This document shows, piece after piece, positions 10,549 through 21,259 of a stretch of DNA of 62,000 nucleotides; positions within the stretch are counted from its first letter, which is position 1; each line of letters starts with the position of its first letter. The translations under genes and the position numbers were made by a program. This DNA is from Liolophura sinensis. Its lineage: Eukaryota; Mollusca; Polyplacophora; Chitonida; Chitonidae. The stretch is from assembly GCF_032854445.1 (NCBI RefSeq), contig NC_088298.1:545474-607473 (forward strand), in the 5' to 3' direction. Under the pieces are notes generated by a model. The model was given only the letters and a program-made list of their open reading frames with translations, was not told where the DNA came from and did no database searches.

Positions 10549-10742
10549 CTGAAAGAAAGCAAAAAAGTATAAGGCTTTTAAACATTGGAAAACTTAAATT
10601 ACATCTGGAACATTAAAAGCATATAATTTGGGTGTCTCCTATTGGCAGGACGGACTCAGTGCATACATATATGTTGCCGGATATGCTGGCTAGTTCACTA
10701 ATTGTACTTACCTTTAGGTTCAGGGAGAGTTTACCTTTCTGG

Positions 10743-11506
10743 CGAGGATTCACGCTTCTCGGGAACCACTCCAGAGGTTGAAGGCTTCACGCCACCCATG
10801 GCTGCCCGGATTTTGCCTGCTATTTCCTTTGTGCGCTCCCTTCCCAGTTGAAGCCCATAGTATTCCCCGGCAGTTTTCTCACTATATCTCATGGCTCGGG
10901 AGAGCTCTCCTCTTAGTTCGGGATGCTTTGACAACAATGGAGTGGTCACCGATTTTCGAATTATGGTTGCGTTTATTTTCTTACGCAACCCTCTGGCATA
11001 GCATAGTTGAGGAACCCTCTTCCGTTTGACTGGCGGACAAACACTCGCCGGTCTTCAGTACATGGTCGCAAGTACCGGATGTAATAGGTCAACTGCTGGA
11101 AGACATGTTTCGGGAGAGAAAGATGCGCCGGCCCGTGGTAGGCGGTCTTGTGATGCTCAACACTGACAACCACATCCCCGTCCTGCCCCTTGCTGCTCTG
11201 AAGAGCGCGATTGAAATCGTCCAACGTCATATTTAAAACCCCACCGGACCTCTGACCAGTGCACAGCAGAATCTTCAGGGCCAAATAGGCCACCACGTCC
11301 AAATACACCTGTTGGCTAACGGAAAATCCATGTTGTCCAGTCAAGGCGGAGATGGCACGACGTGTCACGGAACAATTCTCCACCTTTTTCACATCTCTAG
11401 GCGTTACAAACAGGTCAGCCTGTTTGACTCTCTTTTCCCATTTGTCTGCTCTCCACATTTTCCTGATGGAGCTATTCCATTGAGCCACATCTCTTTTCTT
11501 CAAATT
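10743..11506 (-). pseudogene. Copy 1, recombinase-domain exon
   Basis: The exon begins after acceptor AACCTTTTTAG at 11507 and reads NLKKRDVAQW. Recombinase features in order: an N-terminal basic segment; ALKILLCTGQRSGG, with the likely first catalytic Arg in GQRSGG; VEHHKTAYHG, the likely catalytic Lys in HKT; then, after a one-base shift near 10985, ATIIRKSVTT with the likely second Arg; and MRYSEKTAGEYYGL with the likely nucleophile Tyr. The residue set R, K, R, Y in this spacing is that of tyrosine recombinases of the Crypton-like animal group. Ends near 10743 at ESSPE before GTAAAC. The assignment is by motif only. Confidence 0.72.
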
Positions 11507-11577
11507 CTAAAAAGGTTAGAATAAGGTTATGGTATATTATTATATTAGTATTGTGAATATATATATTGGGAAATTAT

Positions 11578-11690
11578 GTCAGCAACCGTCGGATACTCCC
11601 GGGTTTCCTCGGGGTTCTGTCCGGTTTCCTCCCACCACAATGTCCTACCACCAAATATTCTTCAGCACGGCATCAAACACCAATAGAAAG
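11578..11690 (+). mobile_element. SINE fragment in intron
   Basis: Diverged SINE tail: CCGGTTTCCTCCCACCACAA, AATATTCTTCAGCACGGC, AAACACCAATAG. The same fragment sits at the matching intron position of the inverted paralogue (23513-23640). Confidence 0.75.
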
Positions 11691-11759
11691 TAATGCACTT
11701 AAAAACCCTAATAAAAATCACCTGTGGTAACACTATCATATGAAAACTTCAAGGTTTTC

Positions 11760-11937
11760 ATGCTGGCTTCCTCTCCAGCCTTACGTGGGGAGGTCTGTCG
11801 CAACCCGCGGATGGTCGTGGGTTTCCCCTGGGCTCTGCCCGGATTCCACCCACAATAACGCTGGCCGTCGTCGTATAAGTGAAATACTCTTGAGTACGGC
11901 ATAAAACACCAATCAGATAAATAAATAAATAAATAAT
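11760..11937 (+). mobile_element. SINE (3' two thirds) in intron
   Basis: TGCTGGCTTCCTCTCCAGCC, GGATGGTCGTGGGTTTCCCC, GAAATACTCTTGAGTACGGC and an AATAAATAAATAA end. A matching insertion is present at 23236-23453. Confidence 0.85.
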
Positions 11938-11977
11938 AAATAAACTTCAAGGTCAAATGGTGTCAATTGGCACTTAC

Positions 11978-12110
11978 CCTAGACTCTCCGACAAGACTGG
12001 TTAAGGACAAATCATCTTGAGAGTCGATTTCCAGCCGCCTTGTACAAATTATTTTTCTCTTCAAGACAGTCTTCCTCGCTGTCTTCCTCGCTGACACTGG
12101 AATCAGACAT
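11978..12110 (-). CDS. Copy 1, first exon
   Basis: ATG at 12110-12108 followed by an acidic Ser/Glu/Asp stretch. The exon ends at 11978 with donor GTAAGT. The acidic frame runs into a stop; reaching the donor in frame with exon 2 (reading IDSQDDLSLTSLVGES) needs a one-base shift in the A-run near 12048. The 3' part, CTTAACCAGTCTTGTCGGAG, and its donor are repeated at 23175-23208. Confidence 0.55.
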
Positions 12111-12691
12111 CTTGATCTGTAGACAAGACGGTATTATCACACGTACATTGCATCACAATAAGGCATTTGACGAATTTAACATGGGGTAGCAAAAGTTGAC
12201 AGTGAAATTCCAATTTTCAGTACTTCCCACCTTGCGCCTCAGCTGACAGAGTGGGTAAACTTCTGTTTACGCTGTCCATGACTTCTGACTCAAACGTACG
12301 GACAATAAATAAGTTAACAAGTTAACCTATCCAAAATACAGACTATGTACACCATTAATAACTCTTCTAGCTTCTCGTGCTCGCTCACTCTTTTTACTCC
12401 TCCTGCTATCTTTTTCGTCGTCTTATTTCACTATAGCTTTACTAGAAGTCCGGTTTTCGTCAGCCTGTTTGAGTTTTCAGTGCTGTAACATCTGCAGCCT
12501 TTTTTTTGCCATGTTAAATCTCTATAAGCAGCGCCATCTATGTTGCCAAAATATCTGTGACAGTTCCCGGCATTCTACAACGGGGAACAGAATTGACAGT
12601 CACAAATCTGTGACATTTCCCCGCATTCTCCATAAGGGAAAAAGGGATTGGCACTCACAAATCTCTTCCACTTCACACCATTCTGCCCCTG
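12111..12691. other. No gene seen upstream of copy 1
   Basis: Probably contains the promoter and 5' UTR of the minus-strand locus. A short duplicated motif (CTGTGACA...TTCCC...GCATTCT) occurs at about 12555 and 12610. Nothing else is recognisable. Confidence 0.4.
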
Positions 12692-12899
12692 TAGCCTCTC
12701 ACCAATGCGGTCGCTGTCAGATCAAGTCCAGCGAACTTCCTCTTCAGCCCTAAATGGGAGGGTCTGGCAGCAACCTGCGGATGGTCGTGGGTTTCCCCCG
12801 GGTTCTGCCTGCTTTCCACCCACCATAATGCTGGTCTCCGGCGTATAAGTGAAATATCCTTGACTACGGCGTAAAACATCATTCAAAATCAAAAATAAA
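12692..12899 (+). mobile_element. SINE, 5'-truncated
   Basis: CTCACCAATGCGGTCGCTGT, GGATGGTCGTGGGTTTCCCC, CCACCCACCATAATGCTGGT, TTGACTACGGCGTAAAACAT. Confidence 0.85.
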
Positions 12900-13154
12900 T
12901 CCCACCAGTCTACATCGGGGGACAGGAATGGCAGTTTGACACATTCCCCACATTGCCCCATTCCCGACACACTCACATTCTAACACACCGTACTCACCGT
13001 CTACTAATCTCAGTGTCATAAAACTCGATACCTATATAGCACAATCACTTGTCTAATTACCTACCAAATGTCAGCGCCATCGGAGAGTAATTAACGGAAT
13101 ACGGAACTCCACACCCACACCACCCACCTTTATCCTTCATTGTGCATGTAGCCC
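12900..13154. other. No gene seen
   Basis: Short non-coding stretch between a SINE and the satellite/spacer unit; nothing recognised. Confidence 0.4.
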
Positions 13155-14470
13155 ATTGCCTACAGTACGGCACTAAATTAGCCCATACTCACCTTCAACT
13201 CATTGCAATTCCACCAAACTCACTCAGCTGGTAGAACCCTACCTTTTATAATCACCTCTCAAAATTCAAACAATTCCAAAATTAACTAAAGCCTTAAACA
13301 CCGTCCAATCACTTGCCGTCATTCGACCTATATCTTAACACAGGAGAGGAGACAACTCTGGTACAGTTGACGCTATTATTCGAACATCCATTATTCTTTT
13401 TATCATTTTATGACACCTTTACTTTTACACATACAACATTCAAAATTCCCATGCAAAATCAGGAATACATTTACTTTACTCACCAGTAAACAGCAGTTCT
13501 ATTAAAAGTTTGCAAAAAATTATAGGGGGTGGGGGGGACTATGTGTCATACCTGTATTTCAAGGTTGAAGGGTGCAAATCTGCATTCAGATTATTCCTTT
13601 AATTTCACATACACACCATTCAAAATTGGCATGCAATATCCGGATTGCATGTAGATTATTCACAAACAACCAGAAATTGGATAAAACACTTTGAAGAAAT
13701 ATTTGGGGGAAAACAATCTCTGAAGCTATGGCTTCAATGTTGATAGGTGCAAATCTGCTTTTAGATCTGGACATGATTCCTTTAATTTCACACAAACACC
13801 ATTCAAAATTGCCATGCAGAATCAGCAATGCATGTACATTACTCACAAATAAACATCATTTCAATGAAAAATTTATAAAAAATTTTATGGAAGGGCAAAC
13901 TATGTGTCATAGCCGTATTTCATACCCTATCCCTTAACATAGGAGGGGATACAACTCTGGTACAGTTATTCCTTTTATCATTTCATGACACCTTAAATTT
14001 CACACACACACACCATTCTAAATTGGCATGCAGAATCCACAATGCATGTAGATTGTTCACAAATAACCAGAAATTGGATAAAACACTTTTAGCAAAATTA
14101 CTTGGTGGGAGAAACTATGTGTCATAAATGTACTTCAAGGTTGAAGGTGCAAATCTGCATGCAGATTTAGATATGATTCCTTTAATTTCACACACACACC
14201 ATTCAAAATTGGCATGCAGAATCCGGAATGCATGTAGATTATTCACAAATAAACAGTAGTTTGATAAAACAGTTCTAAGAAAATATTTGTGGGGGAAATC
14301 TATCTCTCAACCCATGCTTTTAATGTTAACGGCTCACAATGTGCATTTGAATTTGGAAATAACTTCTTTAATACACACACAGCTTTGAAAATTAGCATGG
14401 TGAATCAGCAAGGCATCTACTTTATTCACAAATAAATAAAAGTTGCATTAAAAAATTTTAAAAAAATATT
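13155..14470 (+). repeat. Spacer plus satellite, block 4
   Basis: 13155-13425 is the diverged copy of the 1066-1335 spacer. 13430-14470 is about six ~186-bp satellite units with the same words as block 1. The repeated order spacer then satellite shows a composite repeat. Confidence 0.85.
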
Positions 14471-14519
14471 AGGGCTAGTGAGCTATCTGCCTTTCTTTGG
14501 TTTATGTTACCATCCTTCA

Positions 14520-15380
14520 AGATCGCATTTTGAAGGTCAAGGTCGAGGTAAAAGTTAGATCTGACCTCGGATTCGTGATTAACGACCTCGATTAGCCCTG
14601 GTATTAAAGTTTGAGGTCAGTCAGGAAAAAAGAGTTTCTGACCTCTATCTAATCAAATGGGCCCCATTGCTTTAACATTGGAGCTATCTAATAACATTGG
14701 CACTATGCTTTAACCTGGAAAATGGGTCCAAAACTTGTTTTTTCCGATTGACCTCAAACGTTGACACAAAGGGTAATCGAGGTCGGAGGTCACGAATATG
14801 AGGTTGGTTTTGACCTTAACTTCCATCTTAACCTCCAAAATGGAGGTTGAAATTTTGATCCCAACTTTTCAAAAAAAACCTTTCAAAAATTCCCTAACTG
14901 ACGCACGACCTTGACTTTTGATATTTGATGCCCCAAGGACCTTCAAGTTATATCGTGATCCCGGATTTGATTTTTGCCCTCTGACCTTGTTTTAGATAGT
15001 ACAATCGGAATGCACTACTTTAAAAGCCAGGTTAAAGGTTGGAGGTCAAACAAAAGGTTATAGTTCGACTTCAAAGTCATTGGAGCACTACCTGTCAAAA
15101 AGTCAAGGTCAAGGAACAATTAAGGATTTGTTTAGAAGTGTTCAAAGTGAAGGTCAAAATTTTGACCGCCATTTTGAAGGTCAAGGTCAGTATCAAAGTC
15201 AAAACTGACCTCATATTCGTGACCTGCGATCTCGATTACCCCTGGTATCAAAATTTTAGGTCAATCGAAGACAAAAAGTTTTCGACCGATTTTTCGCCTA
15301 AGGGTATACCCCTTTGACGAAAAAATTGGTCAGTAACTTTTTCTCTCCGATTGACCTGTGAATTTAATACAGGGGGGCGT
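14520..15380. repeat. Repeat dense in AGGTCA half-sites
   Basis: By eye at least 16 AGGTCA or TGACCT hexamers lie between 14535 and 15355. A segment near 14535-14645 recurs in direct orientation near 15165-15300 and in inverted orientation near 14745-14850 (shared words CATTTTGAAGGTCAAGGTC, CGTGA, CTCGATTA, CCCTGGTAT). This is a small internally repeated, partly fold-back element; family unknown. Confidence 0.7.
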
Positions 15381-15419
15381 GTTTTATAACTGTTTATAGC
15401 ATATTTACCGTAGAGATAT

Positions 15420-16950
15420 TTACCACAATTACAATTTATATTTTATTATATAGGCCAATGGCCTTCAAATAATTTATGACAGCATCGCCAGCGATGCTGT
15501 TAAATAATTCATCAATAGAGTTGACTGTGTAGAATTTTGGCCGATCATGGGCAAAGTCTACACAGTCAACCAGGATATGTGTGATGCCATATTGGGCATC
15601 ACACCCAACACACTCGGGAGCACTGCTCCCATCTAAGACGAAATTGTGTGTCAGATGAGAATGCCCAATACGACACCTAGTTCAAAGTACTTGGTCCCTA
15701 CAAGACATTCCTCACGTATATGAATTGTAGCCAATGACAGGATGAATGGCATGCAGTTTATTATTGATCTGCAAGTCCCATTCACCCCGCCAAAGGCGAC
15801 GAATATATTTAAGAATATTTGGTTGAAAATCAGAATACACGGTTTTAAAATGATACATACATAGGGCAGCCTTCGCTTCCCTGTGTACAACTGTGTTTCC
15901 ATGGATACGAATATAACTTGGTATCCAAAAGAATACGATATCTTTACCTCTTTTAATCAGTTTTCTCTGCAAGGCAATAATGTCAAGAATAATAGAATTT
16001 TTTAATTTATTATTCTCAATTGCCAAAAGACAAGAAAACGAGTCAGTGCATATCACTGCCCCGGGCACGCCCAGAAGAAACATATGATAAGCCGAGGAGT
16101 ATAGCTCTGGCCTCTGCGGAAAAGTAGAGGATGACGGAGGTAGACGAAGAGAAGTGACCCGCTGTTCTAAGACAGTCGCAGCCGCAACTCTGTCCACATC
16201 CTTTCACCCGTCAGTATATATAAATTTGTAATCCGAATAATTAGCCTTGACTTCCGCAAAACTTTGCTGAATTATAAGAGGATTTGTATGTGATGTGTCA
16301 TGGAAGAAGCCATGGAGGGGACTCCGGAAAAGAAACCGAAGCTATGTCCCCAACTTAAATGTTGGCTTTTACAATATGGTCCTTAACACGAACACCGAAC
16401 GAAGAGATCTTGTCAGGACATTTAGTATATTTGTCTACATATAACGGATTGAAACACAGTCGTAGGCTGGGTTTGTCGGATGTATTTAAGCTTTGTAGCA
16501 TATTAAAGGCTAACTTTTGTACGTCGGTGATATAAAGAAGGCTCATTTGCCTCCACGTATAAACTCTCTACTGGTGAGGTTTTAAAAGCACCAAGGCTGA
16601 GCCTTAAACCTTGGTGATGAACAGGATCCAACATTTTAATATACGACTTCCTAGCGGAACCGTAAATGATGGATCCATAGCCCAATTTAGACCTCACCAG
16701 AGAACGATATAAATTAAGTAAAACTGATCCATCGGCACCCCAATCGTTGCTACACACGACCTTAATTATATGGAGAGACCCGTTGTACATTTAGCTTTAA
16801 GTATTTTAATATGAGGTATAAAAGATAGCTTACTATCCAATATTATACCTAAAAATTTGGTTTCTCCAACAATTTTAACCTGTTCACCACAAAAATTAAG
16901 CTCGGGATCAAGATGAAGTTTCCGTTTGTTACAAAAATGCATACCGACAT
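15420..16950 (-). pseudogene. Copy B: RNase H and distal RT remnants
   Basis: Broken frames matching copy A: WIPSYIRIHGNTVVHREAKA (RNase H), VICTDSFSCLLAIENN, SYIKMLDPVHHQGLRLSLGA and DWGADGSVLLNLYRSLVRSK. The homology stops at about 16950 inside the sequence that in copy A encodes MHFCNKRKLHL. Confidence 0.85.
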
Positions 16951-17058
16951 AGACCTCGCAATTCCCAAATACGTTACAGTTAGCTATTTAGTAGAATTGT
17001 TGTATGACACCAATAGCATGCATGCTCTACGCAAGTATTATGTGCACTGCCACTGAAC

Positions 17059-17505
17059 TTGCTAGAACAGGTAGTTCAAGACGTATCCAATAACATACAC
17101 AATTTTAATGTTCCACCTCACCTTGTGCGTCTGTGTCAAGACATATCGTATTTTCGATTGTATCGCCCTGTTACTACAATTGAAACTCAACACGATGGAC
17201 TCTTTCTGAAGATAAAGTATTTAGACAGTGGCCTTGATTTAATTGACCTACCACGCATCTTTAATGAACCTGATGTTCATCAGGCCATAAAGGGGTTCGA
17301 TTTGGCGACGTATACTTCTGGCGGCTGTAGCTGTGATTGTGAATCCTCAGTTTTTACCTACGACAAACGTAAACATGTCCTGACTGGTGACCTTAATATT
17401 ATTAAGAATCATGATCTAAGGAATCTCTTTGTGAGGGGTCCTAGGTATAGCGAAAAAAGACATCAACATTCGATCAAACCAAAAAATTTTCATCTCGGCA
17501 CTTAA
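17059..17505 (+). pseudogene. Penelope-like RT ORF, N-terminal part
   Basis: Open frame of 148 codons giving the N-terminal region of the Penelope-like protein, with the Cys cluster GGCSCDCESSVFTYDKRK and HVLTGDLNIIKNHDLRNLF, a region seen upstream of RT in this group. It ends at a frameshift just before 17511; two single-base changes near 17500 separate it from the next frame. Confidence 0.75.
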
Positions 17506-17510
17506 GCAGT

Positions 17511-17969
17511 ATGTTAAAAAAATGGTCAAAACGGAAGAAAGTGGATTCTTCGGTACGTAACGATTGGCTTGAGATTGTCAAAAAGAAAGTTAGTTTAACT
17601 ATACACCGTCTAGACATTGATTCTCTACCTAAAGTTAAACAGGTTCTGAAGGATCTCACTGTGCAAGAAACACTCGCTGACCTTCATAGTAAATTTGTCA
17701 TTCCTTTAGCAGACAAGGCTCCTAATAATGTCATCTTTATTTGCAAGAATTATTATTATCAAATTTTTGTTCAAGAGCTATTTGCATCTACAACGAAATC
17801 CACCAATTGTGTTACTACATGTACTCTGGAGGAACAATTTAATAAACACAAAACCTTTCTTAAAGATATGCGCATAAATATACCTACCCGTCACACAGAA
17901 ATACAACAACTTTACTGGATTTCTAAAATGCATAAATCCCCAAACAAGGCTCCATTTATTGCAGCTTGA
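17511..17969 (+). pseudogene. Penelope-like RT ORF, middle part
   Basis: Continuation of the RT: KKWSKRKKVDSSVRNDWLEI, ADKAPNNVIFICKNYY (an early finger motif) and QLYWISKMHKSPNKAPFI. Stops at 17969, where related proteins continue without a break; the next frame starts a few bases on. Confidence 0.78.
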
Positions 17970-17990
17970 AGCAGCTGTGGCACCAAACTC

Positions 17991-18647
17991 TTGTCAACCC
18001 TACTTTCGAGAGCGTTACAAGAAGTAAAGTCATTTTGGAATAAGTATTGTTGTGCCATAACAAAAAATTCAGGTGTCAACTGCATGCGGATTCTTAACAA
18101 CTCCAAACGTCTTACAGGAGAACTCGATTCTCACATGCATATACCTTACAAAGACGTATCCACGTGGGATTTCTCTACTCTATATACTACGATTCCTCAC
18201 AAAGATCTTATTGAAAGAATGTCGTTGTTAATTGTCTCGGTATTTACTAAAACAAGTCACCGTTACATTAAGGTCAGAAGCAAAAATGCTTTCTTTAGTT
18301 CTACTCTTTATAAAGGTTACCACTCATGGGATGTTACGTTATTTATTGAATTACTTGAATTTCTCATTAATAACATCTATGTGAAATTCGGAGATGCCAT
18401 TTACAAGCAGCGCATAGGTATTCCAATGGCTACCAATTGTGCGCAGTTGCTAGTTCAAAAACTAGTTTGTCAAGGATATTCCATCAAACGCCTTCATTCT
18501 AAGTTTCGCAAATTTTACAACGAGTATAACACTCTTGTGGCAGGTATGGACAGAGCGTTCAGAATCTCTGGCGATCTGCACAGTAATCAACCACATAGAC
18601 GGCGCTGTTATCCCTATGTACATATCTATCACGTACATAGTATTTAA
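17991..18647 (+). pseudogene. Penelope-like RT ORF, palm part, internally deleted
   Basis: Reads WDFSTLYTTIPHKDL, whose Asp is the first catalytic aspartate, and KQRIGIPMATNCA, then runs directly into the C-terminal GYSIKRLHSKFRKFYNEY segment. The expected YxDD strand between them is missing, so the enzyme cannot be active. Confidence 0.8.
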
Positions 18648-19060
18648 CAACATAGATGGCGCTGGTTGCCCAGTGCAAGCATGAGATCTTTACATATTAA
18701 CGGTAAAGACGTAATCGTCCGTTACTTCTGAATCACAGTCTGATCGGTAACGCTCGTCATTTTCAAACTGTATCTAATACCGCTTAACCTGGGGCTAGGG
18801 GCTGTAAAGGTAGCTCCGCTAATTACATCAGCATGATGCCTTTATAAACAGGGGCAATTAAAGCGCGATTGAGATACTTGTTTAACTGTTATTTGACATG
18901 GAACTCATTCACGGACTATGAATTTCTTACATATAATTTCTTACATACCTTTGTCTTTGGGAGTTAGTGTTAAACCTTGTTTTGGAAATGGATCTTGAGA
19001 TTATAGACTTGGAACGCCCTTTACGGACTACGAATGGTATATGAATGTCGGACTTGACGC
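18648..19060 (+). other. Penelope-like element 3' non-coding end
   Basis: Non-coding. 18960-19058 matches 49697-49812 in order: TTGTCTTTGG, GTTTTGG, GATCTTG, GATTAT, GGAACGC, TTTACGGA, GAA, then TATATGAATGTCGGAC. Shared 3' ends are expected of truncated copies from one family. Confidence 0.65.
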
Positions 19061-20000
19061 TTGTATTTAGATGTTGAAATTCTAAAATCGTTTTCAGTTG
19101 CCCGTTTCTCGATCTTATTAAGACAAAGCTGCAACTGACGTTCGATATTATTCAGATTTTTAGCACGGTAGCATATAAGGAAATCATCCACGTATAAAGA
19201 ACCCTCTGTGCCCGATGTTAATGTTTTTGCTAGGCTATTTATTTTTATGCTGAACAGAGTTGGTGACAGAAAGCTGCCCTGGGGCATTTCCTGCTCGGAA
19301 GACTCAGAAAAAGTGGACCCAACTCGTACCTTAAACTGACGATTAGATAAAAATTGATATATAAATAAAGTTAAGCGACCTTTTAATCCCATATCCTTTA
19401 GGTCTTTTAAAATACCATATTTCCATGTGGTGTCATAGGCCTTTTCAAGTTACAAAAATATCGACACCACATGTTCATTATTAACAAAACTATCACGAAT
19501 AAAAGATTCCAATTGAACAAGGCGATCTGAAGTAGATCGACCTTGACGAAAACCACATTGAATATTTCACGAAAACTTGGTTTCGAGAAACCAAACAAGT
19601 CTATCATTGATCATCCGTTCCATAGTCTTACAGACACAGCTGGTAAGAGCTATGGTACGGTAATTATTCGGATCAGTATGATCCTTACCCGGGTTGGGAA
19701 CCGGGATAATACACGCCTCCGTCCATGACGGTGGAAAACTACAAGTTATCCAGGTATCATTAAGCATGTCCAAGGCAGTCTCCAGGGGTTCAGGTGGTAA
19801 ATAGTTGAAAAACTTATAATATACATTATCAGCACCACAGGCAGTATCGTGGGCCTTTTTAATGCAGTTTTAAATTCCTCGATATTAAAAGATGATTATA
19901 ATCTTCTAAATCTTAGAAGAAAAGGGCAATTTAGTTTTCTCCTTCCGGGTTTTAATATGTTGGAATTCTTTAGTGTAATTCTCAGAAGATTTGTTGGAAA
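19060..20000 (-). pseudogene. Copy B: proximal RT remnants
   Basis: LYVDDFLICYRAKNLNNIER (YVDD retained), SFLSPTLFSIKINSLAKTL, NYRTIALTSCVCKTMERMIN and CIIPVPNPGKDHTDPNNYR. Multiple frame changes relative to copies A and C. Confidence 0.85.
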
Positions 20001-20025
20001 TTGTCTCAGCTAATTTATTGGCTGT

Positions 20026-20098
20026 ATGGAGATAATATATTAACTTCTCCACCCGATGTAGGCTACATCGGGTGGAGAAGTTAATATATTATCTCCAT
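20026..20098. repeat. Perfect 35-bp palindrome inside copy B
   Basis: 20026-20060 is the exact reverse complement of 20064-20098, with a 3-nt centre (GGC). The arm begins ATGGAGATAATATATTAACT. Copies A and C have only one arm at the matching place (about 5073-5100 and 27275-27305), so this is an inverted duplication gained in copy B. Confidence 0.95.
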
Positions 20099-20099
20099 C

Positions 20100-21235
20100 T
20101 TTTAAGTGCTGGGCTTTTGCTTTATTGTTTTTGCTCTGAAGTTACTGAACCATGTTCCAGACCTTACGGAAGGATGGTTTTGAGGTAATGCCCGAAACAA
20201 AAGCTCCGCCAACAAGATCATCTCTTGACTTGAGTAATCGATGAGCCTTAGCGCGAAAAATACAAACCTGGCTTAAGTTATTATCTTTAGGACATATATT
20301 AAAATTTCGCTCGGCCTTTCTGCGGTCCTTAATGGATTTGCGACAGTCCATATCATACCAGGGTTTACTTTTGGATTTGGGATTTGTCTAGGTTTTAGGT
20401 ATAGTTCTATCGGCAGCTCGTAAAACAAGCTCGTTAAATTTTAATATAGGATCATCTGCTGCATTGAGAATCTCTGGAGTGATATCAGCCTCATAGAAGA
20501 TTCCAAATGTAATCCAATCTGCTTTACCGAATTTCCACCTAGCTACACGCTCTAAAGAATTAGAAGTGATATGCTCTAGGATTATAGGAAAATGGTCACT
20601 ACCACAAAGATCGTCATGCACTTTCCAATAAAAATCAAGGAGAAGTGATGGATCTGTGATAGTGAGATCGGTAGCAGAATAAGTGCCGTTACCCGCAAGT
20701 AAATAGATATTAGAACCATCATTCAAATAACACAGTTCCTCCTTCGATAAGAAGTCTTCTACTATCTTGCCCTTATCATTTATGTTATTACTGCCCCATA
20801 GGGGGTTATGGAAATTAAAATCTCCCATAAGTATAAAAGGCTTAGGTAATTGTTCTTTCAGATTATGTAACTGCAAAGCTGAGAAAGAAATGTTCGGGGG
20901 AATATACACTGAACATTATGTGATTGTTTCAGACAATGAAAACACGAACAGCCACAGCCTGAAGCTCTGTATCCAGAGCAACAGGGCTGTGGAAAACATT
21001 GTTATTGACAAAGATACAAGAGCCGCCTGCAGCTCGCTCTTTTCCATTTAAGTAAGTACTGTATAATGAGTATTTTTTAAGAGTTGTCTTATCTTTGTCA
21101 GATGTCTTCAGGTGAGTTTCCTGAAGACAAAGGGCAATAGGATTTAAGGATTGAACTAGCTGTGTTATTTCAATAAAATTTACCTTAAGACCTCCACAAT
21201 TCCACTATATAATTTTCTCTAAAAAGACATTATGG
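20100..21235 (-). pseudogene. Copy B: endonuclease part of ORF2
   Basis: Broken frames matching copy A: MGDFNFHNPLWGSNNIND, HDDLCGSDHFPIILEHITSN and KFNELVLRAADRTIPKT. The ORF2 start region at 21230 keeps the ATG context but is followed by disruptions. Confidence 0.85.
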
Positions 21236-21259
21236 AGGAAGGCGTATGGGGGATTTCTG

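Larger units (their letters stand above)
9664..12110 (-). pseudogene. YR-recombinase-like gene, copy 1 (locus)
   Basis: Minus-strand multi-exon locus. The first exon starts at ATG 12110-12108 with an acidic MSDSSVSEEDSEED N-terminus. A GT-AG intron (11977-11507) carries two SINE fragments. The large second exon (11506 to about 10743) has a tyrosine-recombinase-type catalytic domain. Small downstream exons follow at 10548-10417 and 10196-10107, and a basic C-terminal exon at about 9890-9664. Frameshifts near 12048 and 10985, and unmatched splice phases downstream, indicate decay or sequence error. By family knowledge this is a Crypton-like recombinase or a host gene derived from one. Part of it is duplicated in inverted orientation at 23165-23712. 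Confidence 0.7.
16950..19060 (+). mobile_element. Penelope-like element inside copy B
   Basis: A plus-strand insertion of about 2.1 kb that splits copy B; the LINE homology resumes at about 19065 at the point where it stopped. Penelope-type RT signatures are LYWISKMHKSPNKAPFIAA, VSTWDFSTLYTTIPHKDLIE and GIPMATNCA. The sequence jumps from the GIPM motif directly to the distal QGYSIKRLHSKFRKF region. The segment with the YxDD catalytic motif and any GIY-YIG endonuclease are absent, so it is an internally deleted copy. The 3' end (18960-19058) has a partial copy at 49697-49812. Confidence 0.85.
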
